DNA of 64,000 nucleotides. Origin: JBBPZA01 sp038199375. Lineage in GTDB: Bacteria > Actinomycetota > Thermoleophilia > Solirubrobacterales > Solirubrobacteraceae. Shown piece after piece: positions 53,086 through 61,688 of this stretch (position 1 is the first letter of the stretch; every line of letters starts with the position of its first letter). The stretch covers positions 1-64,000 of the forward strand of contig JBBPZA010000123.1 of assembly GCA_038199375.1 (NCBI GenBank), given 5' to 3'. The notes under the pieces are model-generated. The model was not told the origin of the DNA and did not search any database. It saw only the letters and a program-made list of their open reading frames with translations. A program made the position numbers and the translations under genes.

Positions 53086-54596
53086 GCCTGCTCGCAGAGC
53101 GCTACCAGGTGAAGCGACGGCTGGGCGCGGGCGGAATGGCCGTCGTCTACCTCGCCCACGACGAGCGCCTCGGTCGCGACGTCGCGGTCAAGCGCCTTCA
53201 CGCCGAGCGGCCGGAGAGCGACGCCAAGCGCCTGCGACGCGAGGCGAGGATTGGCGCATCGCTCCGGCACCCGGCGCTGGTGACGGTGTTCGACGTGGTC
53301 GCCGAGGCCGACAGCGTGCTCGTCGTCATGGAGTACGTCGACGGCGGCACCCTGGCCGACGAGATCGCCCGCGGGCCGCTCGACGGCGCGCGGGCCGTCG
53401 CCCTGCTGCGGCCGGTCGCCGACGCGCTCGACCACGTCCACGACCGCGGGGTGGTCCACCGCGACGTCAAGCCGGCGAACATCCTCGTGGGCGGCCGCGG
53501 GGCGGTGAAGCTCGCCGACCTCGGCATCGCGACGGCGGCGGAGTCGACGAGGATCACCCAGACCGGTGCGGTCATCGGAACGCCGGCCTACCTGGCCCCG
53601 GAGCGCCTGACCGGCGAGCCGGCTACGCCCGCGGGCGACATATGGTCGCTGGCCGCGGTCGCCTACGAGGCGATCTCGGGAACGAAGGTGCGAGCGTCGA
53701 CCAACCCCGTCGAGCTGGCGACCAGCGCGAGCCGGGTCCCCGCCCCCAACCTCCGCACGACCCGCCCCGAGTGCCCGGAGGCGGCGGCGCAGGCGCTGCG
53801 GCGCGGCCTCGCCCCCGATCCGTCCGACCGGCCCGAGACGGCGATCGAGCTCGTGGACGAGCTCGCCGCGGCGCTCGGGGGGGAGGCGCCGGCGGAGGCG
53901 CAGGCCGAGGCCGAGGGGTCGGCCACGGAGACGATGCCGCCGCCTACGCCACCTCCGCGCGCCGCTTCTCCCACACCACCCGTGCCCGCGGCTCCCGCCG
54001 GGCCATCCGCGCGCGCCGCTCCCGCCGCTCCCGCCGGGCCATCCCCGCGCGCCGGTCCCGCCGCTCCCAGGGGCGTCTCCCACGTCTCCCCGCCGGCCGG
54101 CCCGAGGCGCCGGGCCGGTGTGCTCGCCCTGGCCGCCGTGCTCCTCGTGGCGGGCGCGGTGGCGGGCGTCGCCCTGCTCTCCGGCGGCGACGACCGCGAC
54201 GACGCCGCTGGACGGGCGATGCCGACGGCCCCCACCCGCACGACCGAGGCGCGCGTTCCATCCGCCGCGGTCATGGCGCCGGCGGCCGCCGTCCGCGACT
54301 TCTACAAGAGAGCCGCGAGCGATGACACCGACGGGGCGTGGGCACTCGCCAGCCCCGCGCTCCGCGACCAGCTCGGCCCCCGGGAGCGCTTCGACGCGAC
54401 CTTCTCCACGCTCGAGTCGATCCGCTTCGGGCGCCTCGAGGTCACCGACCAGGGTGCGAGGACCGCGACCGTGGCGATCCGCACCGTCGCTCGCCACCCC
54501 GACCGCACGGACCGCTGTCAGGGCACCGTCGAGACGGTGCGACCCGGGGAGCGCTGGCTCGTCGACCGCCTGGGCGTCGCCTGCGACTCCGGCTGA
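53082..54596 (+). CDS. Membrane Ser/Thr protein kinase (Pkn-type)
   Basis: 504 aa. Glycine loop GAGGMAVVY, Lys37, catalytic VVHRDVKPANIL (Asp128), DLG (146-148) in place of DFG, and GTPAYLAPE. A Pro/Ala linker (about 285-340) contains a near-duplicate of PAAPAGPSxRA. One transmembrane helix (about 345-366) leads to an outer ~125-aa NTF2-like domain (VRDFYKRAASDDTDGAWALA). ATG 53082 overlaps the DUF1996 gene, so the secreted protein and this receptor kinase are probably made together. Confidence 0.93.
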   Translation: MSLLAERYQVKRRLGAGGMAVVYLAHDERLGRDVAVKRLHAERPESDAKRLRREARIGASLRHPALVTVFDVVAEADSVLVVMEYVDGGTLADEIARGPLDGARAVALLRPVADALDHVHDRGVVHRDVKPANILVGGRGAVKLADLGIATAAESTRITQTGAVIGTPAYLAPERLTGEPATPAGDIWSLAAVAYEAISGTKVRASTNPVELATSASRVPAPNLRTTRPECPEAAAQALRRGLAPDPSDRPETAIELVDELAAALGGEAPAEAQAEAEGSATETMPPPTPPPRAASPTPPVPAAPAGPSARAAPAAPAGPSPRAGPAAPRGVSHVSPPAGPRRRAGVLALAAVLLVAGAVAGVALLSGGDDRDDAAGRAMPTAPTRTTEARVPSAAVMAPAAAVRDFYKRAASDDTDGAWALASPALRDQLGPRERFDATFSTLESIRFGRLEVTDQGARTATVAIRTVARHPDRTDRCQGTVETVRPGERWLVDRLGVACDSG

Positions 54597-54702
54597 TCCC
54601 TCAGCGCCTCGCCGGCCGCTCGTCGGTCGCGATCGCCTCGGCGGCGCTGCGCTGCGAGCAGGCCAGGCGTCTTTCCTTCCACCCCGTCAACCCGTGCGGC
54701 GA

Positions 54703-55917
54703 TCACCCGATCCCGAAATGCACGTACTGCGGCTCTACGTTGCGACGATCGCTGCCCCCCTGCATCGTGTAGCCCGACGCCACCCACTCCGAGGCTTGGG
54801 GCTGATGCCGTTTGCAGGAGAGGTAGTCGCCCCAGGCGCCTCCGGCCGGCCCGTTGGTGCCTGAGCGCGTGATGACGAGTCGCCACGCGCCACCGTCGCG
54901 GAAGCCGACGACGTGCGACGGATGTCGCGTGCCGCCGCCCATGAAGAGCGACACACCGACTACGCCCTGAGCATTCGGGCAGGCCGCAGGGTATGCGAAG
55001 GCGGACGACTGGTTCCAGAGGTCAGGCTGCTCAACGAGGGACCTGGCGGCCGCGTCGACGACGGCAACCTTGACGTAGGGCATGGGACGACCGGATCCTG
55101 CCGCAGCGGTCCACATGAAGCCCGCCCGGTTCCCGCTCACCCAGGCCCCGGTGATCCGCGAGTCGGTTCGCCCCAGCCACTCGACGCCGCCCGGCCCCGG
55201 GGCGGAGTAGGGGCCCGCGCTCCACGCGCTGACCCCCACATCGAATGAGCCGATCGCTCCCGAGCCGTCCGGCCAGTTGTATACACGCAGTGTCGTCCCG
55301 CCGTTATGGCTGGCGAAGAACATCGTGTTCCCCGCCCCCTGGGTGAGACGGAGCGAACCGTTGGCGGTCGTCGACCACCACTGGTAGCCCAGGTTGGTCC
55401 TGTTCTTCAGGGGGTCGAGCGGCAGCTTGAAGACGAACGCGCGCTGCCAGGCACCGGCCGTGTTGAAGGCATTGAAGGTGAGGTAGAGATTGTTGGTGCT
55501 GACCGCGGCGTCGGGATAGTCGAACCACATGTCCGTCCAGGCGGCGTTCAGTCCCTTCGGGCTGAAGTCCCACCAGTACCAGGACCCGAAGCTGCTTCCT
55601 CGAGAGATGGCGACACGGAAGACGTTGCTGCCGCCCGTCTGGAGGTACTGGAGAATCCAGATCCATATGTCGCGACTGGGCTCGTAGAGGATGATCTGGT
55701 CACAGCAGAACCCTCCGGCGGCCGAGGGAAGCGCCGTGAACGGATCGACCAGCGCGAAGCTCCCCCCGCCCGAGGTGCTCTTGCTGGCAAACCAGTTACC
55801 GGTGAAGAACACGTTGCTTCCCGACGCTGCCGCGGTGGGCTCGTCGATGTTGGATGTCCGCTCGCTCGTGACGGCGTCAGCGAGGCCGATGTTCTGGACA
55901 AGACGGACAGTTGCCAT
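54703..55917 (-). CDS. Large beta-propeller-like protein of lower GC, unknown function
   Basis: 404 aa, no signal peptide visible. Rich in aromatic and glycine residues with repeated blades containing Trp/Asn/Gly (GSWYWWDFSPKG, LGYQWWSTTANGS, TLRVYNWPDGSG, GVEWLGRTDSRI), suggesting a sialidase-like propeller. Sampled 60-base lines run at roughly 60-62% GC against over 70% around it, so recent acquisition is possible. The C-terminus has several Cys. No enzymatic motif recognised. Confidence 0.72.
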   Translation of the reverse strand: MATVRLVQNIGLADAVTSERTSNIDEPTAAASGSNVFFTGNWFASKSTSGGGSFALVDPFTALPSAAGGFCCDQIILYEPSRDIWIWILQYLQTGGSNVFRVAISRGSSFGSWYWWDFSPKGLNAAWTDMWFDYPDAAVSTNNLYLTFNAFNTAGAWQRAFVFKLPLDPLKNRTNLGYQWWSTTANGSLRLTQGAGNTMFFASHNGGTTLRVYNWPDGSGAIGSFDVGVSAWSAGPYSAPGPGGVEWLGRTDSRITGAWVSGNRAGFMWTAAAGSGRPMPYVKVAVVDAAARSLVEQPDLWNQSSAFAYPAACPNAQGVVGVSLFMGGGTRHPSHVVGFRDGGAWRLVITRSGTNGPAGGAWGDYLSCKRHQPQASEWVASGYTMQGGSDRRNVEPQYVHFGIG

Positions 55918-55967
55918 CGCTGCTCTCCTCCTCGACCGCGCACGCCTGCGCCGCAGGCGTGCGGCCG

Positions 55968-56207
55968 CTAGCTCTCTTCGGGAATGGTCTCGGGCACGCC
56001 GTCGTCGTCATCCCGATCGGGGGGGCCCATCGGCTTGCGAGGGCCGGTCAGCTTCTCCTCGCGGGAGTCGAGCTCCTCGGGCGTCGGGCCGCCCCCCTCA
56101 GGGGCAGCCAAGTCGCGCGTGTCCGACGATCCGTGTGGTTCACCGGCGGATGCCACTGAGGCATTCGCCGCGCCCTCTGCATACGGTTGGTGCTTTGCAT
56201 CAGTCAT
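55968..56207 (-). CDS. Small acidic hydrophilic protein
   Basis: 79 aa from ATG 56207, which has GGAGG about 8 nt upstream (ATG 56231 lies before that site). Rich in Gly, Pro, Asp, Glu (GGPTPEELDSREEKLTGPRK, DRDDDDGVPE); probably disordered. No family recognised. Confidence 0.6.
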   Translation of the reverse strand: MTDAKHQPYAEGAANASVASAGEPHGSSDTRDLAAPEGGGPTPEELDSREEKLTGPRKPMGPPDRDDDDGVPETIPEES

Positions 56208-56258
56208 CTCGCGACCTCCGGCCGACGGCAATTGAGGGTGGGTATCCGGGTATCGACT

Positions 56259-56555
56259 CTACGCCGATCCCTCGCCCCGCTTCTGGCGGCGCACTTCCCG
56301 AGGGCCACCATCCCTGGTCTCTGCGAGGCGTCCCCACAGGCGAGGTGCGGCGACGGCGACGACGCAAGCGCAGAGGCCGGCGAGCGCCAGGTCCACGGGG
56401 ATGAAGAACAGTTCCTCGCCGTTGATCAGCGTCGCGACGACCCCGAAGGCCAGGCTCATCGCGGCGATCCACGTGGCGCGCAGCCTCCTCGAGGATATGC
56501 CCAGCCCGGCCGCACCGACCAGAGCGCCGGTAATTGCAGGAAGGATCTCGCCCAC
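56259..56555 (-). CDS. Small multi-helix membrane protein
   Basis: 98 aa with about three hydrophobic helices (LPAITGALVGAAGLGI, WIAAMSLAFGVVATLI, VDLALAGLCACVVAVAAP) and a basic C-terminal tail (RRQKRGEGSA). Start unclear (ORF opens at 56555). No family recognised; probable inner-membrane protein. Confidence 0.6.
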   Translation of the reverse strand: MGEILPAITGALVGAAGLGISSRRLRATWIAAMSLAFGVVATLINGEELFFIPVDLALAGLCACVVAVAAPRLWGRLAETRDGGPREVRRQKRGEGSA

Positions 56556-56733
56556 TTGTCCAGCCCCCTCTTTCGCTGGGGAAACCCTATACGAGGAGCA
56601 GGCCGCCGAACGAGGGCATGCCGCTCAGTCTCTCCTACTTGCGTCCGTCAGGAGCGTCGTCTGGGTCGGTGCAAGACGGATACGCGAGTCGGACGGCCCG
56701 TCCTAACGCGTGTGAGCAGGCGGCGCTCGCCGG

Positions 56734-56928
56734 TCAGACAACCGCCCGGTCTTCGTCTCTGGCGGCTGATCGTGGCTGCTGCGCAGCCAGAAGCCGGTAG
56801 GGCAAGGGCGACTGGAACATCGGCGATGCGACCCTCCACCGGCCAATGCAGCGCGGGCAGTGCTCAGGCGCCGCCCACGGCTGGCGCACCTTGATCGAGA
56901 GCTGACAGTGGGGGCAGTTCGCGTACAT
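56734..56928 (-). CDS. Small zinc-ribbon protein
   Basis: 64 aa. CPHC (residues 5-8) and CPRC (24-27) with an intervening QLSIKVRQPW form a classical zinc ribbon. The remaining part (SPMFQSPLPYRLLAA) is a linear tail. Likely a nucleic-acid- or protein-binding regulator; partner unknown. Confidence 0.6.
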   Translation of the reverse strand: MYANCPHCQLSIKVRQPWAAPEHCPRCIGRWRVASPMFQSPLPYRLLAAQQPRSAARDEDRAVV

Positions 56929-57173
56929 GCTTCGGCCTCCGAGCGGAAATCAACGGGTCGGCTCACGGAGCCACCGCGCACCTCTCCAGTGACGATGTCT
57001 CCATGGTCTTTCGTGGCCGCGGGCTTCTTCCCAAGACCGCCGCCGAGAGGCAGCCTACCGCTCGCAGGCCGGCGCAACTAAGCGCTCTGGACATATAGCG
57101 GAGACCCTTCAGGGCGTCGACCGTCACCCCGCGAGCGCGTCTGTGCTTCCCCCAAGCGGAATACTGGCGGACG

Positions 57174-57593
57174 ATGGCACGCGAGAACGAGGAGCGGGTG
57201 AAGGGCATCTTCGAGGCGTTCAGCCGGGGTGACTTCCGCACGGCGCTCCAGGACGTCCGCCTGGAGGTGCGGGCCCACCGCATAGCCCCTCTCCCCGATC
57301 CGAAGACCTACACCGGCATCGCCGGGATGCTCATGGCCTGGGGCGAATGGACGGCCCCGTTCGAGGAGCTCGAGCTGACGGTCGCAGAGGTGATCGAGGT
57401 CGGGCAGAGCATCGTGGCCGAGATCCGGCAGCAAGGCACGGAGAAGGACGGCGGCGCGCTCGTGGAGGGCCAGTACTGGTTCGTCTGCACGTTCTTCGAG
57501 GGAGAGCTCGTGCAGTGGGACATGCTCGCGAGCAGGCGTCAGGCCCTCAAAGGCGTCGGGATGGTGGAAAAGCAGCCGCCGGACCCCGAGTAG
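57174..57593 (+). CDS. NTF2-like / SnoaL-type protein
   Basis: 139 aa. VKGIFEAFSRGDFRTALQDV, TYTGIAGMLMAWGEWTAPFEEL and VEGQYWFVCTFFEGELVQWD follow the SnoaL-like domain layout of a cone-shaped barrel with an N-terminal helix. Ligand or reaction unknown. Converges with the TetR gene with only 7 bp between. Confidence 0.8.
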   Translation: MARENEERVKGIFEAFSRGDFRTALQDVRLEVRAHRIAPLPDPKTYTGIAGMLMAWGEWTAPFEELELTVAEVIEVGQSIVAEIRQQGTEKDGGALVEGQYWFVCTFFEGELVQWDMLASRRQALKGVGMVEKQPPDPE

Positions 57594-57600
57594 GCGGGCA

Positions 57601-58191
57601 CTACCCGTCCGCGAGGCCGGGCGGGCCCAGAAGGTCGACGATCGTCGCTCTGGCATGGTCGAAGACCACGGGATCCTCGCGTACCTGGAAGAGCGCGTCG
57701 GCGTTGGTGAGCGTGGAGAAGAGCGCAAACGCGGTCTGCCGGGGATCCTTCCTGATGGGCAGCTCCCCGCTCGCGTTGGCCTTGCGCACGGCCGCCTCCA
57801 GGGCAGTGGTCTGTCGGTCCACGGCGCTTGCGAGGGCCTTGGCCACCGCGTCGGCCCGGCCCGCGAACTCCACGGCGGAGATCACGAAGAAGCATCCGCC
57901 GGGGAAGACCTTGCGCTGGTAGAAGGACAGCCAGCGCTCGAGCAGCACGTGCAGCCCGTGTTGGGCGCTTTGGGGGGGGTCGAGCACGACCTCGGCCTCG
58001 AAGACCTCCCACGCTTGGGCGATGGTCGCCAGCTGGAGCTCGTGCTTGGAGCCGAAGTGCGCAAAGAGCCCGCTCTTGCTCATGTTCACCGCTGATGCCA
58101 GACTTCCGAGCGAGAGCTCCTCGAGCCCCTGCAGGGAGCCGAGCTCCAGCGCAGCGTCCAAGATCGCCCCTCGGGTTCCCTCCGCTTTCAT
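57601..58191 (-). CDS. TetR/AcrR-family transcriptional regulator
   Basis: 196 aa. N-terminal HTH (LSLGSLASAVNMSKSGLFAHF followed by GSKHELQLATI), then a ligand-binding helical domain. It starts 12 bp from a perfect palindrome and is divergent from an AraC-type gene, a usual self- and neighbour-repressing layout. Inducer unknown. Confidence 0.92.
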   Translation of the reverse strand: MKAEGTRGAILDAALELGSLQGLEELSLGSLASAVNMSKSGLFAHFGSKHELQLATIAQAWEVFEAEVVLDPPQSAQHGLHVLLERWLSFYQRKVFPGGCFFVISAVEFAGRADAVAKALASAVDRQTTALEAAVRKANASGELPIRKDPRQTAFALFSTLTNADALFQVREDPVVFDHARATIVDLLGPPGLADG

Positions 58192-58202
58192 GAAGGCTCT
58201 CG

Positions 58203-58228
58203 AAATAGCACGATCGGTCGTGCTATTT
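58203..58228. promoter_or_regulatory. Perfect palindromic operator of the TetR regulator
   Basis: AAATAGCACGA (58203-58213) and TCGTGCTATTT (58218-58228) are exact reverse complements around TCGG. Size, symmetry and AT-flanked GC core match TetR-family operators. It lies between the divergent TetR (start 58191) and AraC-type (start 58265) genes and would control both. Confidence 0.85.
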
Positions 58229-58264
58229 TGTGTGGAGTCTGGCCCACGAGGGGTGAGGTCGCCA

Positions 58265-58792
58265 GTGGATCAATGCACGGACACAGCAGGGGAGGAACGG
58301 CGCAGGGCTCTGTTCGAGGAGGCGCTGTCGCTGATCGAGCGCACCTATGAGGACGATCGCCTGACGGTCTCTGACCTCTCACAGAAGATCTTCACTTCCC
58401 GGCGCCAGCTCCAGCGCGCGTTCGCCGAGGCCGGCACGAGCGTCCAAGAGAGGCTTCACGCTACCCGAATGCAGCGCTCCGCAGAGCTGCTCGACGACTC
58501 GTCGCTGACAATCGCGCAGATCGCGCGCAGCGTGGGCTACCGGCAGCCGCCGCAATTCGCCAAGGCCTTTCGCCGCTACTACCGGCTGACCCCCTCCCAG
58601 TGGCGCACCGCCACCAGGTCGACCCCTCGCGAAGCGATCTCGATGATCGGCCCACCAGGGTCGCAAGCGCCGACGGAGATCCTCCCCCGGCCCGTACCGC
58701 CGCGGCCGGCGCGCGACGAGCACGAGCGCGATCTCGAGCGTCGCCTGCGAGAGCTCGACCGCCGCTTTCACGAGCTCGAGCCCGCCGCCTAG
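58265..58792 (+). CDS. AraC/XylS-family transcriptional regulator
   Basis: 175 aa. The HTH_18 domain is complete: LTVSDLSQKIFTSRRQLQRAF, then LTIAQIARSVGYRQPPQFAK and FRRYYRLTPSQWR. No separate sensor domain, so it is short for the family; the tail (RPARDEHERDLERRLRELDR) is a charged helix. GTG 58265 or 58253. Controlled by the palindrome just upstream. Confidence 0.88.
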   Translation: MDQCTDTAGEERRRALFEEALSLIERTYEDDRLTVSDLSQKIFTSRRQLQRAFAEAGTSVQERLHATRMQRSAELLDDSSLTIAQIARSVGYRQPPQFAKAFRRYYRLTPSQWRTATRSTPREAISMIGPPGSQAPTEILPRPVPPRPARDEHERDLERRLRELDRRFHELEPAA

Positions 58793-58812
58793 CTGGCCGC
58801 CGAACCCAGCCG

Positions 58813-59142
58813 CTATGTCTCGGCGGCGGCCCCGCCGGAGGACTTTGCGTCAATGACCTCGCCCGCCTCGGCCAGGGCGACGAAGGACGCCTTCTCCACC
58901 TCCTCGCGCGACATGCCGGCGGTGGCCGCTGGCGCTGAGAGCTCGAAGTGACGGTGGGGCTCATCGGTCCACACGAGAAACCACGCGGTTTTAGCCACGG
59001 CTCGATTTCCACCGGGGCCGCCGACGTCCCCCCGGCGCTCGCGGGAGTGGTAGACGAGAGCCACGATCCTGTCGGAGACGACCGCTCCGTAGGCCGTGCC
59101 GACAGGCACCCAAGAATGGTTCGGCGGGGATTCAGGCTCCAC
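58813..59142 (-). CDS. Hypothetical protein
   Basis: 109 aa, soluble. VPVGTAYGAVVSDRIVALVYH and WFLVWTDEPHRHFELSAPA suggest a small alpha/beta domain. I do not recognise the family. It converges with the AraC gene. Confidence 0.5.
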   Translation of the reverse strand: MEPESPPNHSWVPVGTAYGAVVSDRIVALVYHSRERRGDVGGPGGNRAVAKTAWFLVWTDEPHRHFELSAPAATAGMSREEVEKASFVALAEAGEVIDAKSSGGAAAET

Positions 59143-59396
59143 TGCGAAGTCTCCTCGTGCTGGCGGTTGCGGGGCTCACGGCGGGGCACGGATCGTAGGG
59201 CAGCGCCCCCACGGACCATGAGGCCGGACGGACCAAGACCCCCATATCCTGCATCGCTTGGAGGCGCTTGAGCGCAAGGTGGAGCACATCTGCACCCACC
59301 TTGTGAACGGATGGCAGGGGCGGCGGTCATTCCGCCGCTCGTCGATGATCTTGTCCGAGCGGGTCGCGCCGGCGTCAGGTTCGGCTTGCGAAGCGA

Positions 59397-59469
59397 TGGG
59401 CGGTGCCCGGCTCGAACGGGCGACCTCCTGCGTGTAAAGCAGGCGCTCTACCAGCTGAGCTAACCGCCC
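59397..59469 (-). tRNA. tRNA-Val (TAC)
   Basis: 73 nt. Acceptor GGGCGGT pairs with ACCGCCC, discriminator A, D-arm AGCTCAGCTGGTAGAGC, anticodon loop TTTACAC with TAC, T-loop CGTTCGAGCCG. CCA not encoded. Confidence 0.96.
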
Positions 59470-59804
59470 GCGGGGCTCGATGGTAGCCGTCAGACCAGCT
59501 GCCAGCGCCGGAGAGTCGTCTGGCGGCGCGGTGGCCCTCGCCTCCCGCGGCGATCGCCGCGTCCACGGTCCGCTCCGAGATCAACGGGCGCTCGTCCCAG
59601 ACGATGGCCAGGCTGCAGCCCCTCCGGACGAACCTGGGCAGCTTGGGTGAGCTCGCACAGTCCGAGGCGATCGTCATGCTTGGCGGCCGCTTGAAAATCG
59701 GAGCGGCGATCAGCCGACCTGGGACGTGGTTGAGGGTGGCAGGGTCGCGCGGGTCGGCGGACATACACACCGAGGACGCAGATCACCCTCCTCCAGTGTT
59801 GCGC
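59470..59804. other. Gene-free 335-bp stretch
   Basis: Between tRNA-Val and the GlsB-type gene I see no supported gene, repeat or hairpin. A minus-strand frame (CSLAIVWDERPLISERTVDA) is open here but continues through the tRNA, so it is not called. Confidence 0.4.
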
Positions 59805-60089
59805 TCATGCGATCGGGCGCGCCGAGCGCCCGGCGCGGCGACCGAGGAGGGTGTTGTAGACCGCGAGCAGCAACAGAGCGCCGAGAATCGCGATGATCCA
59901 CGTGCCGATGCTGAAGAACGAGTCGATCGAGCCGACCCCCAGCGCGGAGGCGATGAAGCCGCCGAGCAGGGCACCGACCACCCCGATGGCCAGCGTCCCG
60001 ACAACGCCCCCCGGCTCCGCGCCGCGGTGGATGAACTTGGCGATGATCCCAGCCACGAGGCCGAGCACGAGCCAGCCGATGATTCCCAT
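59805..60089 (-). CDS. GlsB/YeaQ/YmgE-family membrane protein
   Basis: 94 aa with three glycine-rich helices (IIGWLVLGLVAGIIAKFIH, GTLAIGVVGALLGGFI, WIIAILGALLLLAVYNTLLG). Small stress-associated inner-membrane proteins; molecular role unknown. AAGGAG before ATG 60089. Confidence 0.9.
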   Translation of the reverse strand: MGIIGWLVLGLVAGIIAKFIHRGAEPGGVVGTLAIGVVGALLGGFIASALGVGSIDSFFSIGTWIIAILGALLLLAVYNTLLGRRAGRSARPIA

Positions 60090-60338
60090 GATGTCTCCTT
60101 GGTCGTCGGGACGCCGCCTCTCGGCGGCCGCCCCGTCTGGCTGTTGTAGAGCAGCATCACCGCACGACCACCGCACGGACATGGGGGGTGGGACCCACAT
60201 TGCTCGTGTTTACCGCCAACTCGCATGGCAGGTGGGACGAGACCTCCAACGAGACAGGATTCATAGATCGAAAGTGGGTCCACCAAGCCGAGCAGCCGGG
60301 CGGGCGGCGCTCGCCTTCCGCCGGTGCCGCACCGCGTC

Positions 60339-60360
60339 ATCGTGTCACCGTTGACACGAT
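60339..60360 (+). promoter_or_regulatory. Perfect inverted repeat overlapping the nhaA start codon
   Basis: ATCGTGTCA (60339-60347) and TGACACGAT (60352-60360) are exact reverse complements around CCGT. The right arm ends in the first two bases of the ATG (60359). It could be an operator, or an RNA hairpin that hides the start codon; no ribosome site precedes the ATG. Confidence 0.65.
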
Positions 60361-61567
60361 GAACGCCGCCCAGACCGCAAAGCGCCGAGTCCGCCGGGCC
60401 ATGGACCCGCTAACCGACTTCGTCCACGACGAGGCTGCGGGGGGTATCGCGCTCGCCATCGCGACGCTGGCAGCACTCGTGTGGGTCAACAGCCCCGTAG
60501 GGGACAGCTACTCGTCCTTCTGGGGCAGCGAGCTGACACTCGGATTCGACTCGCTGGCAATCCGCGAGGACCTGCAGCACTGGGTCAATGACGCCCTGAT
60601 GGCGCTCTTCTTCTTCGTCGTCGGTCTGGAGATCAAGCGCGAGCTGGTCACTGGCGAACTGCGCGAACGCAGAGCGGCTGCACTTCCGGTATTGGCCGCC
60701 CTTGGCGGTGCCGCGCTGCCCGCCCTGATCTTCCTGCTTCTCACCGCCGGTAGTGCCGGCGGCGAAGGTTGGGCAATCCCGATGGCCACCGACATCGCGT
60801 TCGCCGTCGGGGTTCTGGCCTTGCTCGGCGATCGGGTCTCCGCCGGCGTCAAACTGTTGGTGCTCACGATCGCGATCGTCGACGACATCATCGCGATCTC
60901 CGTGATCGCCGTCTTCTACTCGGACGACTTGTCCGCGACCTGGCTGCTGGCCGCGCTCGCAGGCCTCGGGCTCGTCGTACTTCTGCGCCGAGCCGGCGTG
61001 GCCCGCGTGCTCGCCTACGTGCCCGTCGGCCTGTTCGTGTGGGTGGCCACCCTCGAGTCCGGCGTTCACGCGACGATCGCCGGCGTCGCCCTTGGTCTGC
61101 TCACGCCCGCACGCCCGATCGCCGGCCGCCATGTTCTCGAGGAGATCGAGCACCGCCTGCACCCCATCACCAGCTTCGCCGTCGTACCCCTGTTCGCGCT
61201 AGCCAACGCGGGCGTCGTGCTGAACGCCACCACGCTCGGTGATGCGGCGACCAGCCGGGTCGCTTGGGCGATCGTGCTCGGCTTGGTCATCGGGAAGCTG
61301 CTCGGCATCACCGGCGCCAGCCTGCTCGGCCTTCGTCTCGGAGTCGGCACCCTGCCCGAGGGAGTGCAGCCGCGCCAGATCTGGGGGGTGGCCGCGCTCG
61401 GCGGGATCGGGTTCACCGTCTCGCTGTTCATCGCCCAGCTCGCCTTCACCGACCCCGCCACCGTCGATCTCGCGAAGGTGGGCATCTTCGCCGGCTCGCT
61501 GGCCAGCGGCGCGCTCGGCGCCCTGCTGCTCATTCGCACCACACCTCGAGCCCATCAGCGACGCTGA
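60359..61567 (+). CDS. nhaA: Na+/H+ antiporter NhaA
   Basis: 402 aa. FFFVVGLEIKREL, MATDIAFAVGVLALLGDRV and TIAIVDDIIAISVIA (Asp-Asp transport site) are diagnostic of NhaA, with ~12 helices. Exchanges sodium for protons in pH and salt homeostasis. ATG 60359 lies in a perfect hairpin (see the regulatory entry). Confidence 0.96.
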   Translation: MNAAQTAKRRVRRAMDPLTDFVHDEAAGGIALAIATLAALVWVNSPVGDSYSSFWGSELTLGFDSLAIREDLQHWVNDALMALFFFVVGLEIKRELVTGELRERRAAALPVLAALGGAALPALIFLLLTAGSAGGEGWAIPMATDIAFAVGVLALLGDRVSAGVKLLVLTIAIVDDIIAISVIAVFYSDDLSATWLLAALAGLGLVVLLRRAGVARVLAYVPVGLFVWVATLESGVHATIAGVALGLLTPARPIAGRHVLEEIEHRLHPITSFAVVPLFALANAGVVLNATTLGDAATSRVAWAIVLGLVIGKLLGITGASLLGLRLGVGTLPEGVQPRQIWGVAALGGIGFTVSLFIAQLAFTDPATVDLAKVGIFAGSLASGALGALLLIRTTPRAHQRR

Positions 61568-61573
61568 CCGGAG

Positions 61574-61614
61574 TACCGGCGAATGGGCAGCGGTGCCCAT
61601 TGCGTGCGCCGGTA
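61574..61614 (+). terminator. Two-tier hairpin after nhaA
   Basis: Outer stem TACCGGCG (61574-61581) / CGCCGGTA (61607-61614) and inner stem AATGGGCA (61582-61589) / TGCCCATT (61594-61601), with a 5-nt bulge. It begins 7 bp after the nhaA stop. No T-run follows, so it is a terminator or a stable 3' RNA structure. Confidence 0.5.
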
Positions 61615-61688
61615 ATCGTCGATGACCTGTGCTCCATGCCCCGTCGATCGGACGTGTCATCTCATCTCCAAGACCGAGACACGACAAC

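Noticed and set aside
59375..59770. A 131-codon minus-strand frame
   Set aside because: It reads straight through tRNA-Val and has no ribosome site or family similarity.
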